In this document: piece after piece, positions 1 to 11,482 of the stretch | Position numbering within the stretch: position 1 is the first letter of the stretch | Layout of the letters: every line of letters begins with the position of its first letter | Assembly: GCA_036898135.1 (NCBI GenBank) | Contig: CM072519.1 | Location: 69,545,901 to 69,609,900 of the forward strand | DNA from: Oncomelania hupensis | Lineage: Eukaryota; Mollusca; Gastropoda; Littorinimorpha; Pomatiopsidae | Direction: 5' to 3' | DNA length: 64,000 nt | Translations under genes and position numbers: made by a program | The notes under the pieces: model-generated | Told to the model about the DNA's origin: nothing | What the model saw: the letters and a program-made list of their open reading frames with translations, nothing else | Database searches by the model: none

Positions 1-124
1 GCTACACTCTTCCTCTCACCCTTCATCTTCCTCTTCTCTTTCTCTCCATCTCTTTTTCTCTCTCGTTCTTTCTTTCTTTCCCATCTATCTTCCTCCCTCC
101 CCATCTCTCTCCCTCTCTCTCTCT

Positions 125-170
<46 letters not shown>

Positions 171-184
171 CCTCATCTCTCTTC
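1..184. repeat. CT-rich low-complexity tract
   Basis: Pyrimidine-rich on the plus strand, culminating in a nearly pure (CT)n run at about 122-167. The short proline/leucine-rich ORFs that start in it (185-393) are composition artefacts. Confidence 0.85.
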
Positions 185-731
185 TTGTGTTATACAGCGT
201 GGCTGAGACTAGGTCAGGCCCTCCCCTTCCATCTTTTTTGCCGTCCCCTCCCACCCTCCCCACCACCGCCTGTAGTCCCAGTGTCAAGGTTCTTCCTTCC
301 CCTACTCCCTCCCTCCCTCTTCCCTCTCTCACACGCACAACTTACCGATCATCGCGACCACTCTTTTTGAACTTCCACGCCTTGCTAAATTAATATTCCC
401 AAGCCATGGCATCTTACTGCGCATTAGTTGTGAACTCCTCCACAAGATAGCATTATTTTACGTTCATGATGCTGTAGCTTGACTCTAGTTCCACCTCCTA
501 AAGCAACATAACTCATTACCCCTGTATCACACACACGTTTTACCACCTCGTCATACTATCCTACAGGGTCTGACATTTCTCCTACGACTGCGTGGTCCTA
601 CATCTTCAGCTGAACCTTCTCTCTCTCTGTGTCTCTCTCTCTCTGTCTCTCTCTGCACACTCATCAACTCCCTTTCTGTAGATCTTCCCTACAGCGTGTC
701 ACCTTGCCATGCCAACTTACTTGTCCTATAT
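185..731. other. No recognisable feature
   Basis: Mixed sequence with a short CT/GTCT stretch near 619-655. I see no gene, RNA or element signature. Confidence 0.5.
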
Positions 732-769
732 CCCCCCCCCCCCCCCCCCCCCCACCCCCCCCCCCCCCC
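732..769. repeat. Poly-C tract, interrupted once by A
   Basis: A run of about 37 C residues interrupted by one A. Homopolymers this long are prone to length error in assemblies. Confidence 0.9.
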
Positions 770-885
770 TGGGCCCAGTCTTAGCGTTCAGGTGAGCCAG
801 GCAAGCACAGTCAAAATGACAGCATGATAAACTTTCTCACGTCCTCTGCCAGGGCCCTGAGGCTGGCTCCCCTTTTCTACCAATT

Positions 886-888
<3 letters not shown>

Positions 889-982
<94 letters not shown>

Positions 983-1066
983 TAAAACTGTCTGTTTCTC
1001 TGTTTGTCTGTCTCTGTCTCTCTGTCTTTCTGCGTCTCTCTCCCTCTCTCCCTCCCTCTCTATCGC
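889..1066. repeat. (CT)n microsatellite with degenerate GTCT flank
   Basis: Uninterrupted CT dinucleotides at about 890-977 are followed by CT with interspersed GTCT variants to 1066. The minus-strand Arg/Glu ORF over this tract is a translation of GA repeat. Confidence 0.95.
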
Positions 1067-1188
1067 AGAATAGAATTGTATACAAATGTATAATTATTAG
1101 CATGAACGTGAGAGCGGATGCCGCAAGGACAGATTGCTGATAACCTACAATCTACACCTCTGTTGTAAATAAACTGTTTGACTCGTAA

Positions 1189-1259
<71 letters not shown>

Positions 1260-1265
1260 GCTCTC

Positions 1266-1333
<68 letters not shown>
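1189..1333. repeat. (CT)n microsatellite, two blocks
   Basis: Two pure CT blocks (about 1190-1254 and 1275-1332) are separated by about 20 bp of imperfect CT sequence. All long Ser/Leu or Arg/Glu ORFs here are repeat translations. Confidence 0.95.
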
Positions 1334-1335
<2 letters not shown>

Positions 1336-1505
1336 CTCAAATTCATGGACAGTCATTATTAAGAACAAGCACGGCATAAATAATATAGGCTTATGCTTAT
1401 GACAGAAGCAAGATTCAAAGTTGAAAGTTCTCTCTTTCCATCAACCCTTTCTCTAAAATAAATTTTGTCCACCCGCGTTTCTTCTTCTTCTTCTTGTTCT
1501 TGTTT

Positions 1506-1586
<81 letters not shown>

Positions 1587-1608
1587 GTCGTCGTCGTCGT
1601 CGTCGTCA
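1506..1608. repeat. (ATC)n grading into (GTC)n
   Basis: About 26 ATC triplets are followed by about 8 GTC triplets. The poly-Ser, poly-Ile and poly-Met ORFs in this stretch are the different reading frames of one triplet repeat. Confidence 0.95.
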
Positions 1609-1819
1609 CCACTACCATCTTTTCCTCACCTTCTTTTAGCCATTATCAATACATGCGGTCCCCTATCCTCTCAGGTAGACCCTAAGAGCCAGGTGCCTGC
1701 GTTGCTCAAAGATAATAGCCAGGAAATTCCCCCCCCCTTCCCCCTCCCCGGAAGGAGGAAAGAAAATAGTTACAGGTTAGGGAGCACACAAATCTCAAAT
1801 AGGGTTTTGCGGTAACCCG

Positions 1820-2050
1820 CAGCACACACACACACACACACGCACACACACACACACACGTACGCTTTCTGGCTCGCGCTCTCTCTCTCTATCTCTCTCT
1901 CTCACTCACACACACACACAAGTAAGATAGAGTGAAAAGAAGGGAGAAAAAAAAAAGAGGGGGGGGGAGATTGAGGGAAAAAGATAGAGAAAGAACGACA
2001 GCAAGAAAGACATAGACAGAAATACAGACAGACACACACATATTCGACAC
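1820..2050. repeat. CA, CT and GACA simple repeats
   Basis: (CA)n at about 1824-1859 and 1902-1920 flanks a CT stretch. Purine-rich GA/GACA sequence follows to about 2040. No coding potential is visible. Confidence 0.85.
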
Positions 2051-2221
2051 ACAATTATGTTTTATTGCATATAAACCATTTCATTTTTTTTAATTGTAAA
2101 AACAATTAAACTGGAATGTTCAAAATTTGACCGATAATTTTAATTCATAGAAATTAAATAGAAATTATCCGAATGCCATTAAAAAACAAGTTTAATAAAT
2201 GCTGTGAATTATCTCAAACTA

Positions 2222-2265
2222 GGAGAGAGAGAGAGAGAGAAAGAGAGACAGAGACAGAACCAGAC

Positions 2266-2298
<33 letters not shown>

Positions 2299-2310
2299 CA
2301 GGGAGAGTTT
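2222..2310. repeat. (GA)n and GACA repeat
   Basis: Decayed GA repeat with ACAG interruptions. It lies about 160 bp upstream of the 23-bp minisatellite. Confidence 0.85.
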
Positions 2311-2472
2311 CTTACCTGTCACAGTCAAGTTATCAAATCAGGATTAACCTGAAAGAAGAAAATCATGCAGTAAATTACTGGGCAATCAACAGTTACAATG
2401 CTATACATTCAGCGTTCATATCTTGTATGCTACAAGGTACACATATAGTATAACATAAATAGAAAATATACC

Positions 2473-3353
2473 AAGCTTCAAAGAAACCCGTCAGTTAGTT
2501 TCAAAGAAACCCGTCTATTAATTTCAAAGAAACCCGTCTATTAGTTTTAAAGAAACCCGTCTATTAGGTTCCAAGAAACCCGCCTATTAGATTCAAACAA
2601 ACCCGTCTATTAGTTTCAAACAAACCTGTCTACAAGTTAAAAAAAAAACGTCAAAGAAACCCGTCTATTAGTTTCAAAGAAACCCGTCTGTTAGTTTTTT
2701 TTAAAAAAACGTCTGTTAGTTTAAAAAAAAAACGTCTATTAGTTTTAAAAAAACCGTCTTGTTAGTTTGAAAGAAACCCGTCTATTAGTTTGAAAGAAAC
2801 CCGTTTGTTAGTTTCAAAGAAACCCGTCTGTTAGTTTCAAAGAAACCCGCCTATTATTTTCAAAGAAACCCGTCTGTTAGTTTCAAAGAAACCTGTCTGT
2901 TACTTTCAAAGAAACCCGTCTGTTAGTTTCAAAGAAACCCGCCTATTATTTTCAAAGAAACCCGTCTGTTAGTTTCAAAGAAACCTGTCTGTTAGTTTCA
3001 AAGAAACCCGTCTGTTAGTTTCAAAGAAACCCGCCTATTAGATTCAAAGAAACCCGTCTGTTAGTTTCAAAGAAACCTGTCTCTTAGTTTCAAAGAAACC
3101 CGTCTGTTAGTTTCAAAGAAACCCGTCTGTTAGTTTCAAAGAAACCCGCCTCTTAGATTTAAAGAAACCCGTCTGTTAGTTTCAAAGAAACCTGTCTGTT
3201 AGTTTCAAAGAAACCCGTCTGTTAGTTTCAAAGAAACCCGTCTGTTAGTTTCAAAGAAACCTGTCTGTTAGTTTCAAAGAAACCTGTCTGTTAGTTTCAA
3301 AGAAACCTGTCTGTTAGTTTCAAAGAAACCCGCCTATTAGATTCAAAGAAAAG
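2473..3353. repeat. 23-bp minisatellite (about 38 units)
   Basis: Tandem units of about 23 bp, each holding the core GTTTCAAAGAAACCCGTC with variable CTGTTAG, CTATTAG or CTCTTAG ends. The left third (2640-2765) is degenerate, with A-rich units. The right two thirds is more homogeneous. Each unit contains an inverted repeat GTTTC-AAA-GAAAC able to form a small hairpin. The array ends abruptly at AAGAAAAGTGCGC. Confidence 0.97.
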
Positions 3354-3834
3354 TGCGCAACAGTGACAGCCGAGCAAACGGACGGCGGACGGACGGAAAA
3401 AGCCCAAAACTATAGTTACCCCCGCTATAAATAGTTCGGGAACTAATTAGTCATTGTATAGTGTACACATTTCCTTGGCAGCGCGTGAGAAATGTGGAAA
3501 AATAACCTGTTTCGATGCTGGAGAGTAATTTCTCCGAAGACCAGGTTATATCTATATTGTTCAAACGGTGTTATCTCGTGACAATATTTTTAAGGTACAG
3601 CGTTATGCCTGTTTCGATAACCTTATTTAATGACGGGTGAATGTCAACACATCACGATGGTCACTGCTCAGTAGATGCCAATACCTAATGAATCAATGCA
3701 ACGCGGCAGACGCAAAATCAGAACAAAGACTTTTTTAAATAGGGAAATCTTTACTGGAATACTGAAGTAATTAATTGTTTATTTTTTTCCACAAAAGCTG
3801 AATTGTTGTTTTGTTTGTTTCTTTGGTTTTTGTA
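3354..3834. other. Unrecognised single-copy-looking spacer
   Basis: About 480 bp between two minisatellites. It starts with a short GGACGG repeat (about 3380-3398). I find no ORF, RNA or transposon signature. Confidence 0.5.
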
Positions 3835-6800
3835 CCAGCACAATAACTTTCTACTTTCAACATGTGGTAGTACCAGCACACTAACTTTCTACATTCAACA
3901 TGTGCTAGTACCAGCACACTAACTTTCTACATTCAACATGTGCTAGTACCAGCACACTATCTTCTACATTCAACATGTGCTAGTACCAGCACACTATCTT
4001 CTACATTCAACATGTGCTAGTACCAGCACACTAACTTTCTACATTCAACATGTGCTAGTACCAGCACACTAACTTTCTACATTCAACATGTGCTAGTACC
4101 AGCACACTATCTTCTACATTCAACATGTGCTAGTACCAGCACACTAACTTTCTACATTCAACATGTGCTAGTACCAGCACACTATCTTCTACATTCAACA
4201 TGTGCTAGTACCAGCACACTAACTTCTACATTCAACATGTGCTAGTACCAGCACACTAACTTTCTACATTCCACATGTGCTAGTACCAGCACACTAACTT
4301 TCTACATTCAACATTTGCTTGTACCAGCACACTAACTTTCTACATTCAACATGTGCTAGTACCAGCATACTAACTTTCTACATTCTACATGTGCTAGTAC
4401 CAGCACTCTATCTTCTACATTCAACATGTGCTAGTACCAGCACAATAACTTTCTACATTCAACATGTGCTAGTACCAGCACACTAACTTTCTACATTCCA
4501 CATGTGCTAGTACCAGAACTCTATCTTCTACATTCAACATGTGCTAGTACCAGCACAATAACTTTCTACATTCAACATGTGCTAGTACCAGCATACTAAC
4601 TTTCTACATTCAACATGTGCTAGTACCAGCACAATAACTTTCTACATTCAACATGTGCTAGTACCAGCACACTAACTTTCTACATTCAACATGTGCTAGT
4701 ACCAGCATACTAACTTTCTACATTCAACATGTGCTAGTACCAGCACACTATCTTCTACATTCAACATGTGCTAGTACCAGCACACTATCCTCTACATTCA
4801 ACATGTGCTAGTACCAGCACACTAACTTTCTACATTCAACATATGCTAGTTCCAGCACACTAACTTTCTACATTCAACATGTGCTAGTACCAGCACTCTA
4901 TCTTCTACATTCAACATGTGCTAGTACCAGCATACAAACTTTCTACATTCAAAATGTGCTAGTACCAGCATACAAACTTTCTACATTCAACATGTGCTAG
5001 TACCAGCACACAAACTTTCTACATTCCACATGTGCTAGTACCAGCATACAAACTTTCTACATTCAACATGTGCTAGTACCAGCACACTAACTTTCTACAT
5101 TCCACATGTGCTAGTACCAGCATACAAACTTTCTACACTCAACATGTGCTAGTACCAGCACACTAACTTTCTACATTCTACATGTGCTAGTACCAGCACT
5201 CTATCTTGTACATTCAACATTGGCTAGCACCAGCACTCTATCTTCTACATTCAACATGTGCTAGTACCAGCACACTAACTTTCTACATTCAACATGTGCT
5301 AGTACCAGCACTCTATCTTCTACATTCAACATGTGCTAGTACCAGCACACTATCTTCTAGATTCAACATGTGCTAGTACCAGCATACAAACTTTCTACAT
5401 TCAACATGTGCTACTACCAGCACACTAACTTTCTACATTCAACATGTGCTAGTACCAGCACACTAACTTTCTACATTCAACATGTGCTAGTACCAGCACA
5501 CTAACTTTCTACATTCAACATGTGCTAGTACCAGCACACTAACTTTCTACATTCTACATGTGCTAGTACCAGCACACTAACTTTCTACATTCTACATGTG
5601 CTTGTACCAGCACACTAACTTTCTACATTCAACATATGCTTGTACCAGCACACTAACTTTCTACATTCAACATGTGCTAACCAGCACAATAACTTTCTAC
5701 ATTCAACATGTGCTAGTACCAGCACTCTATCTTCTACATTCAACATGTGCTAGTACCAGCACACTAACTTTCTACATTCAACATATGCTTGTACCAGCAC
5801 ACTAACTTTCTACATTCTACATGTGCTAGTACCAGCACACTAACATTCTACATTCTACATGTGCTAGTACCAGCACTCTATCTTCTACATTCAACATTTG
5901 CTAGTACCAGCACTCTATCTTCTACATTCAACATGTGCTAGTACCAGCACACTAACTTTCTACATTCAACATGTGCTAGTACCAGCACACTAACTTTCTA
6001 AATTCAACATGTGCTAGTACCAGCACACTAACTTTCAACATTCAACATGTGCTAGTACCAGCAACTAACTTTCTACATTCAACATGTGCTAGTACCAGCA
6101 CACTAACTTTCTACATTCTACATGTGCTAGTACCAGCACTCTATCTTCTACATTCAACAGGTGCTAGTACCAGCACAATAACTTTCTACATTCAACATGT
6201 GCTAGTACCAGCACTCTATCTTCTACATTCAACATGTGCTAGTACCAGCACTCTATCTTCTACATTCAACATGTGCTAGTACCAGCACTCTATCTTCTAC
6301 ATTCAACATGTGCTAGTACCAGCACTCTATCTTCTACATTCAACAGGTGCTAGTACCAGCACAATAACTTTCTACATTCATCATGTGCTAGTACCAGCAC
6401 TCTATCTTCTACATTCAACATGTGCTAGTACCAGCACTCTATCTTCTACATTCAACATGTGCTAGTACCAGCACACTAACTTTCTACATTCAACATGTGC
6501 TAGTACCAGCACACTAACTTTCTACATTCAACATGTGCTAGTACCAGAACTCTATCTTCTACATTCAACATGTGCTAGTACCAGCACAATAACTTTCTAC
6601 ATTCAACAGGTGCTAGTACCAGCACAATAACTTTCTACATTCATCATGTGCTAGTACCAGCACTCTATCTTCTACATTCAACATGTGCTAGTACCAGCAC
6701 TCTATCTTCTACATTCAACATGTGCTAGTACCAGCACACTAACTTTCTACATTCAACATGTGCTAGTACCAGCACACTAACTTTCTACATTCAACATGTG

Positions 6801-7432
6801 CTAGTACCAGAACTCTATCTTCTACATTCAACATGTGCTAGTACCAGCACAATAACTTTCTACATTCAACATGTGCTAGTACCAGCACTCTATCTTCTAC
6901 ATTCAACATGTGCTAGTACCAGCACTCTATCTTCTACATTCAACATGTGCTAGTACCAGCACTCTATCTTCTACATTCAACATGTGCTAGTACCAGCACA
7001 ATAACTTTCTACATTCAACATGTGCTAGTACCAGCACTCTATCTTCTACATTCAACATGTGCTAGTACCAGCACTCTATCTTCTACATTCAACATGTGCT
7101 AGTACCAGCACTCTATCTTCTACATTCAACATGTGCTAGTACCAGCACAATAACTTTCTACATTCAACATGTGCTAGTACCAGCACAATAACTTTCTACA
7201 TTCAACATGTGCTAGTACCAGCACACTAACTTTCTACATTCAACATGTGCTAGTACCAGCATACAAACTTTCTACATTCAACATGTGCTAGTACCAGCAC
7301 ACTATCTTCTACATTCAACATGTGCTAGTACCAGCATACAAACTTTCTACATTCAACATGTGCTAGTACCAGCACACTAACTTTCTACCCTCAACATATG
7401 CTAGTACCAGCACACTAACTTTTTACAAGTAA
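3835..7432. repeat. 38/37-bp satellite array (about 95 units, 3.6 kb)
   Basis: The longest repeat in the window. Two interleaved monomer classes exist. A 38-bp form carries CACACTAACTTTCTACATTC, and a 37-bp form carries CACTCTATCTTCTACATTC. Further variants read CACAATAAC, CATACAAAC and AACTCTATC. Nearly every monomer has the near-palindrome GTGCTAGTACCAGCAC. The 37-bp class is rare before about 4400 and common from 5870 to 7130. Short ORFs inside (for example 5596-5805 and 6049-6279) are monomer translations broken by the 37/38 alternation, so they are not genes. Confidence 0.98.
6375..6900. repeat. Higher-order repeat: 7-monomer block duplicated (263 bp period)
   Basis: The variant monomer order is the same in two adjacent blocks: a TCATCATGTG junction, two 37-bp units, two 38-bp units, one AACTCTATC unit, then two CACAATAAC units with an AACAGGTGC junction. 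The diagnostic CATTCATCAT occurs at 6375 and 6638, giving a 263-bp period. Confidence 0.85.
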
Positions 7433-7496
7433 TAAAATGTGCCAGAACACAGCATACTGAAGTGATTGCACATCACATGCAAATGCGCGCATGCAT

Positions 7497-7527
<31 letters not shown>

Positions 7528-7876
7528 CGCACACACATATAAAGGCACACACAAATACAATAAACACACAAAAACAAGAAGAGGAACAGAGTGATGAGAT
7601 AAGAGTGTGAGAGAGAGGAGTTCAGACGCTCTGTCTCCAATATTTATTTTTACTAGCACGCTTAACGCTATGTCTACAAAGTCGGTAGCAAGGTCAGGGT
7701 CATGCCGCGCCGTGGGTCATGCCGCGGAGACCATTTTCTCTGTCACCACCGCTGTGACCACAGAAAGGAAAAGATGAGGTCGGACAAAAGAGAGCAAACG
7801 TCAAGCCGCCATTGTGTAAAGTCTGCACAGTGATAAAGACGAGGGAGCTTGTATAGAACTGAACGATTTCTTCATC
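7433..7876. other. Spacer with short (CA)n
   Basis: Contains (CA)n with AC variants at about 7498-7555. The rest is unrecognised and has no convincing ORF. Confidence 0.5.
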
Positions 7877-8300
7877 GATGGTATTTGAACACATCAGACG
7901 TAAAGATGTTGACTTATTAGGGAACTTTAGATGGTATTTGAACACATCAGACGTAAAGATGTTTACTTATTAGGGAACTTTAGATGGTATTTGAACACAT
8001 CAGACGTAAAGATGTTGACTTATTAGGGAACTTTAGATGGTATTTGAACACATCAGACGTAAAGATGTTGACTTATTAGGGAACTTTAGATGGTATTTGA
8101 ACACATCAGACGTAAAGATGTTGACTTATTAGGGAACTTTAGATGGTATTTGAACACATCAGACGTAAAGATGTTGACTTATTAGGGAACTTTAGATGGT
8201 ATTTGAACACATCAGACGTAAAGATGTTGACTTATTAGGGAACTTTAGATGGTATTTGAACACATCAGACGTAAAGATGTTGACTTATTAGGGAACTTTA
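7877..8300. repeat. 53-bp minisatellite, 8 near-identical units
   Basis: Unit starts fall at 7877, 7930, 7983, 8036, 8089, 8142, 8195 and 8248, giving an exact 53-bp period. Reading all eight, I see one substitution (TTTACTT for TTGACTT near 7960). Such homogeneity implies very recent expansion, or collapse and expansion by the assembler. The period is not a multiple of three, so no frame stays open. Confidence 0.97.
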
Positions 8301-8740
8301 GATCGATCAGCGAAACTTGGTTCGTACTGCTCCCTTTTGTTTCCGGTTATACAATCTGGAAATCCTTACGAACTTTTCTTCGTGCCTGCGGTTCTGAAGC
8401 GGCAGTGCCTTTAGATGCAGACGAAATTTTGTTCGTCCTTATCCAGGGGAGGTAAATCCCATTACAACTCTCTAATTTTGCGGAGGTTGATTTCCTCGAA
8501 AACGCACGAGTCTTTAGACTTATCATCACGGGCTAAAACAGACACTTTTCCCAAGGAAAGTTTAGTTGAAGTTTACGATTGAGCATTGGTTATTTTGTCT
8601 TCTCTTTAAAAAAAAAAAACACACACTACAAATTAGAGAGCTTCTATAGCCCCATCTTGTGTTAATTGCCTACACTAACCTACTAACTAACCCGTTTAGG
8701 CCTACGAACCTAGTAGTATAGGGCTCATCTAATCCACAGT
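8301..8740. other. Unrecognised sequence
   Basis: Two short overlapping ORFs (8249-8455 plus, 8347-8529 minus) show no family resemblance, and one starts inside the minisatellite. An A-run lies near 8608-8619. I annotate nothing functional. Confidence 0.45.
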
Positions 8741-8813
8741 GAAGTCTCGTCTTTCGTAGTACATACTTTACATAGAAGGCCTACGAGTATACAAAGACGA
8801 AAGAAAAGACTTC
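8741..8813. other. Imperfect hairpin of about 73 nt
   Basis: GAAGTCT at 8741 pairs with AGACTTC ending at 8813. After a 2x2 mismatch, TCTTTCGT pairs with ACGAAAGA, and further in ATAC pairs with GTAT. The terminal part contains the palindrome AGGCCT (about 8778-8783). The size would suit a small foldback element or a microRNA-like precursor, but nothing shows transcription. Confidence 0.25.
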
Positions 8814-9414
8814 AGAGCCTGTGAGCTAAACCAAGGGCTGTTCGTGCACATTCTTAAGAATAAACCAGGAAAGTGATGTTACATCTTTATCATGCCCATA
8901 AGAGACACTTCAAACCTAGACATAATGCAAAACATGTTGAAAACCTCAATCGGAACCACAAACTTTTCCACCATTTTACATCTAAAAGCAAAATCAGCGC
9001 AAAAACAGCACCCTTTTTTCCGGAGCTAAGTAAGCTTATGCCTATTGTAAGGAATCAACAACAACAACAACAGCAACAACAACAAATGGTGAGAGAATAC
9101 AGTCAAAGCATTACGTTTATAGCAATTGACCCGATATATGTAAAAAAAAAAATTCGAGAAACTTTCATGAGAACCACGATTCGTCAAAACGATGAAAATT
9201 CCGCATTTTTACTCAGCGAAGTTTTCTTCGTAATGCAAATGAAGAGGTCATGACCTTCCGGAAGCGCAAAAGCTATGACGTCGACGGGAGGTTTTCCTAC
9301 GAGAAAAGAACTAAGAACCAAGTTTCTTTGCTTTCTAATAAACTAAACTATTACCAATTACAGTTTGCTCTATTTCCCTACAAATTGGGCATAAAACCAG
9401 ATATTGCCTTTGTG
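8814..9414. other. Unrecognised sequence with (CAA)n
   Basis: Contains (CAA)n at about 9057-9085, inside a 126-codon ORF (8873-9253) with no recognisable domain. A palindromic ETS-type CTTCCGGAAG sits near 9255 just before CRE-like GACGTC. These sites are suggestive of a promoter only in a weak sense. Confidence 0.4.
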
Positions 9415-9427
9415 TATGTGTGTGTTG

Positions 9428-9466
<39 letters not shown>

Positions 9467-9545
9467 CGTACTTACGTGTGCGTGCTTGTGTGGGCCTGCT
9501 GTATTAGTGCGTGCGTGTTGTGTGTGTGTTTGCGTGTGTACGTTT
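9415..9545. repeat. (GT)n microsatellite with degenerate flank
   Basis: Pure GT at about 9431-9464, with GT-rich decay on both sides. The valine/cysteine-rich ORFs here are repeat translations. Confidence 0.9.
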
Positions 9546-9734
9546 ATGATTCCGTCTTCCTGCTCCCAGCGCTGTATCATCTGTTTCGGGGTGGAGACAT
9601 GTATTCGTTTTCCAAGTCACTCATTCCTTTATTCACCTAGTAAAACCTATCCAACAATGGTGGTGTGAATAGGGAATTGGGGTTGAGGGCAACGGAACGG
9701 CGGAAGGGGGAGAGCTCAGACGGTGGAACAGCTG

Positions 9735-9890
9735 CCCGGATCGAGCGCTTGCAGAGTGTGCTTTGGTATTTGCCACACCCCTCTAGGACAGGAGCGTCAG
9801 TATCTTTCAAATCCGTGCTATGGAATGATAGCGTGCACAGAGCAGACTTCGGTTTACATCAATACCCTCATCCAAAACAGTGTAAGTGGG
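9735..9890 (-). mobile_element. SINE fragment (same family as 46039-46326)
   Basis: The reverse complement shares blocks with the SINE at 46039: the GACGCTCATGTCCTAGACGG-like block (here CTAGGACAGGAGCGTCAG on plus), the diverged TTTAAAG block, and CGGTTTA with AGACT (here AGACTTCGGTTTACAT). It is an old copy with no intact head or tail. Confidence 0.6.
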
Positions 9891-10379
9891 GGTGGGGAAG
9901 AGTATTAGGGGAGGGTGGGGGAAGAAGTCACGTGTCCTCAGTTCCCAAGCTAGACAATAATATCATTGTCAGTGTGGCTAAAGAAAGGGTAGATGGTATG
10001 GGTGATGAGAGGGTGAAAGAGGAGAGGCAGAGTTGTCCCCTTCTTTTCCACTTCCCAGGCCAAAGGGTTGGAGAAAGACAGGAGTGGCTAAGCAGCCAGG
10101 AGACAGGTTTATGGTCATCGGCCGGACCCTTTGGCTACCTGTGATGGGATACCTACCTGCTTGCTGACCCCCTGTCTTAGTAGTGTCTGGCCGTCCCAGC
10201 GCTAGATGACCACTAACAGACGGGATGACCAATCACAGACAACGACAAGGCTGGCGGAGTGGTGGCGACCACACACGCCTGCATGCTCACTGCTTGTAAC
10301 TGGCCTTTAAGCCCTCGACAACCTTTTAACCCAACACTTGTATACACATCTTTGTAATGTGCCGTGTTTGATCTCCTTG

Positions 10380-10382
<3 letters not shown>
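9891..10382. other. Unrecognised sequence
   Basis: GC-richer than its neighbours. A 159-codon plus-strand ORF (9665-10144) overlaps the SINE and has no domain signature. I treat it as chance. Confidence 0.45.

Positions 10383-10464
<82 letters not shown>
10383..10464. repeat. (CT)n microsatellite
   Basis: About 40 uninterrupted CT dinucleotides. Confidence 0.97.
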
Positions 10465-10467
<3 letters not shown>

Positions 10468-11180
10468 TCTGGCAGTCCAAAATACAGACAAGCAACCCTC
10501 CCCTATGCCCTTAACCATCACCCCCTCCAATCTCACCAATGGTGGTCGATTACAGTGACCCACATGACTTTCTAGCAGTGTAAACTGACCCCTCCATTAA
10601 AGACACCAACATCCACCACAACATCTAGAACCAGAGTTAATAACACCAAACACCTTTGTTCCCTGCTATGGCTTTCCATCTTGTTATGCACGAACCGGAG
10701 TAAATAGCTTGATTTGACTTGTGAGCTGCCATTTATGAAAAAGCTTCCTGAAGTAGCATGTTAGCTTGAAACTGGTCCTTTGATTGTTCTTGTTTTTCAT
10801 CCCATCACTTTTATTGAGTTTAGAGTGTGTCAGTGAATGCTAGTTGTTTTAGTTGTATGAATAAAGTGTGATTGGAACTGTGATCACAAATCTTTGTCAT
10901 TTGTTGTAATGGTGTACGTGTCTGTAAGTCCTTTCATTTCTCGTCTCAGCGACTGCAGGTCGCCCGGCCGATCAGGAACGCTTGTGTGAGGAGTGTATGG
11001 TTATATGGGAGTGCCTGCGCGTGTACATGAGTCTGATCGGTGCACGACACCTCTCGTTCTGGGTTGTCACAGCGTGTGGAGGCATTTTGTCCCAGGACAG
11101 CAAGACAGGGACAACATTACGGCACAGCAGTAGCAGCCACAATGGTGGCCACAATGATCTTTATTATTCTCTAGCGCTGG
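10465..11180. other. Unrecognised sequence, AATAAA near 10860
   Basis: No domain-bearing ORF. ATGAATAAAGTGTG near 10857 resembles a polyadenylation signal in a T-rich context, so the end of an unseen transcript or retroelement is possible. Nothing upstream supports a gene. Confidence 0.35.
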
Positions 11181-11482
11181 AGGCAGACGACATTGCTGAC
11201 CACAGATTCAAGGCTTGCTCTCTTTTCTTCTTCGTCGCCTTCTTTGTCATCGCCATCATCTCATTCGTCATTGTCATCATTGTCGATATATGGCCCTCCA
11301 AGCTATCGTTCGTCTTACGCTTTTTTCCTTCTTCCTCGTCTTCTTACCATCTTTCTTCTTTTCCTGTCTATCTCTGCCCTACTGTTGTTTTTTTTTTTGG
11401 TCATCATCCTTCTTCTCCTATTTATTCTTCGTCTTAGCCTCCCCCTGCCCCTGCCCCTGCCCCTGCCCCCGCCCTCTCTCTC
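11181..11482. repeat. Degenerate TTC/ATC and CCTGCC low-complexity tract
   Basis: Pyrimidine-rich with TCATC/TTCTTC tracts, ending in about five CCCCTG-type hexamers (11441-11470). It abuts the LINE directly. The leucine/serine-rich ORFs are compositional. Confidence 0.8.

Noticed and set aside
1465..1815. Poly-Ser, poly-Met, poly-His, poly-Asn and Arg-Glu ORFs here and throughout
   Set aside because: Each coincides exactly with a di- or trinucleotide repeat, and alternative frames are equally open.
2473..7432. Hammerhead ribozymes within the satellites
   Set aside because: No CTGATGAG and CGAAAC core pair occurs in the units.
2473..8300. CRISPR-like arrays
   Set aside because: Units are contiguous with no unique spacers, the sequence is eukaryotic, and no cas-like genes are present.
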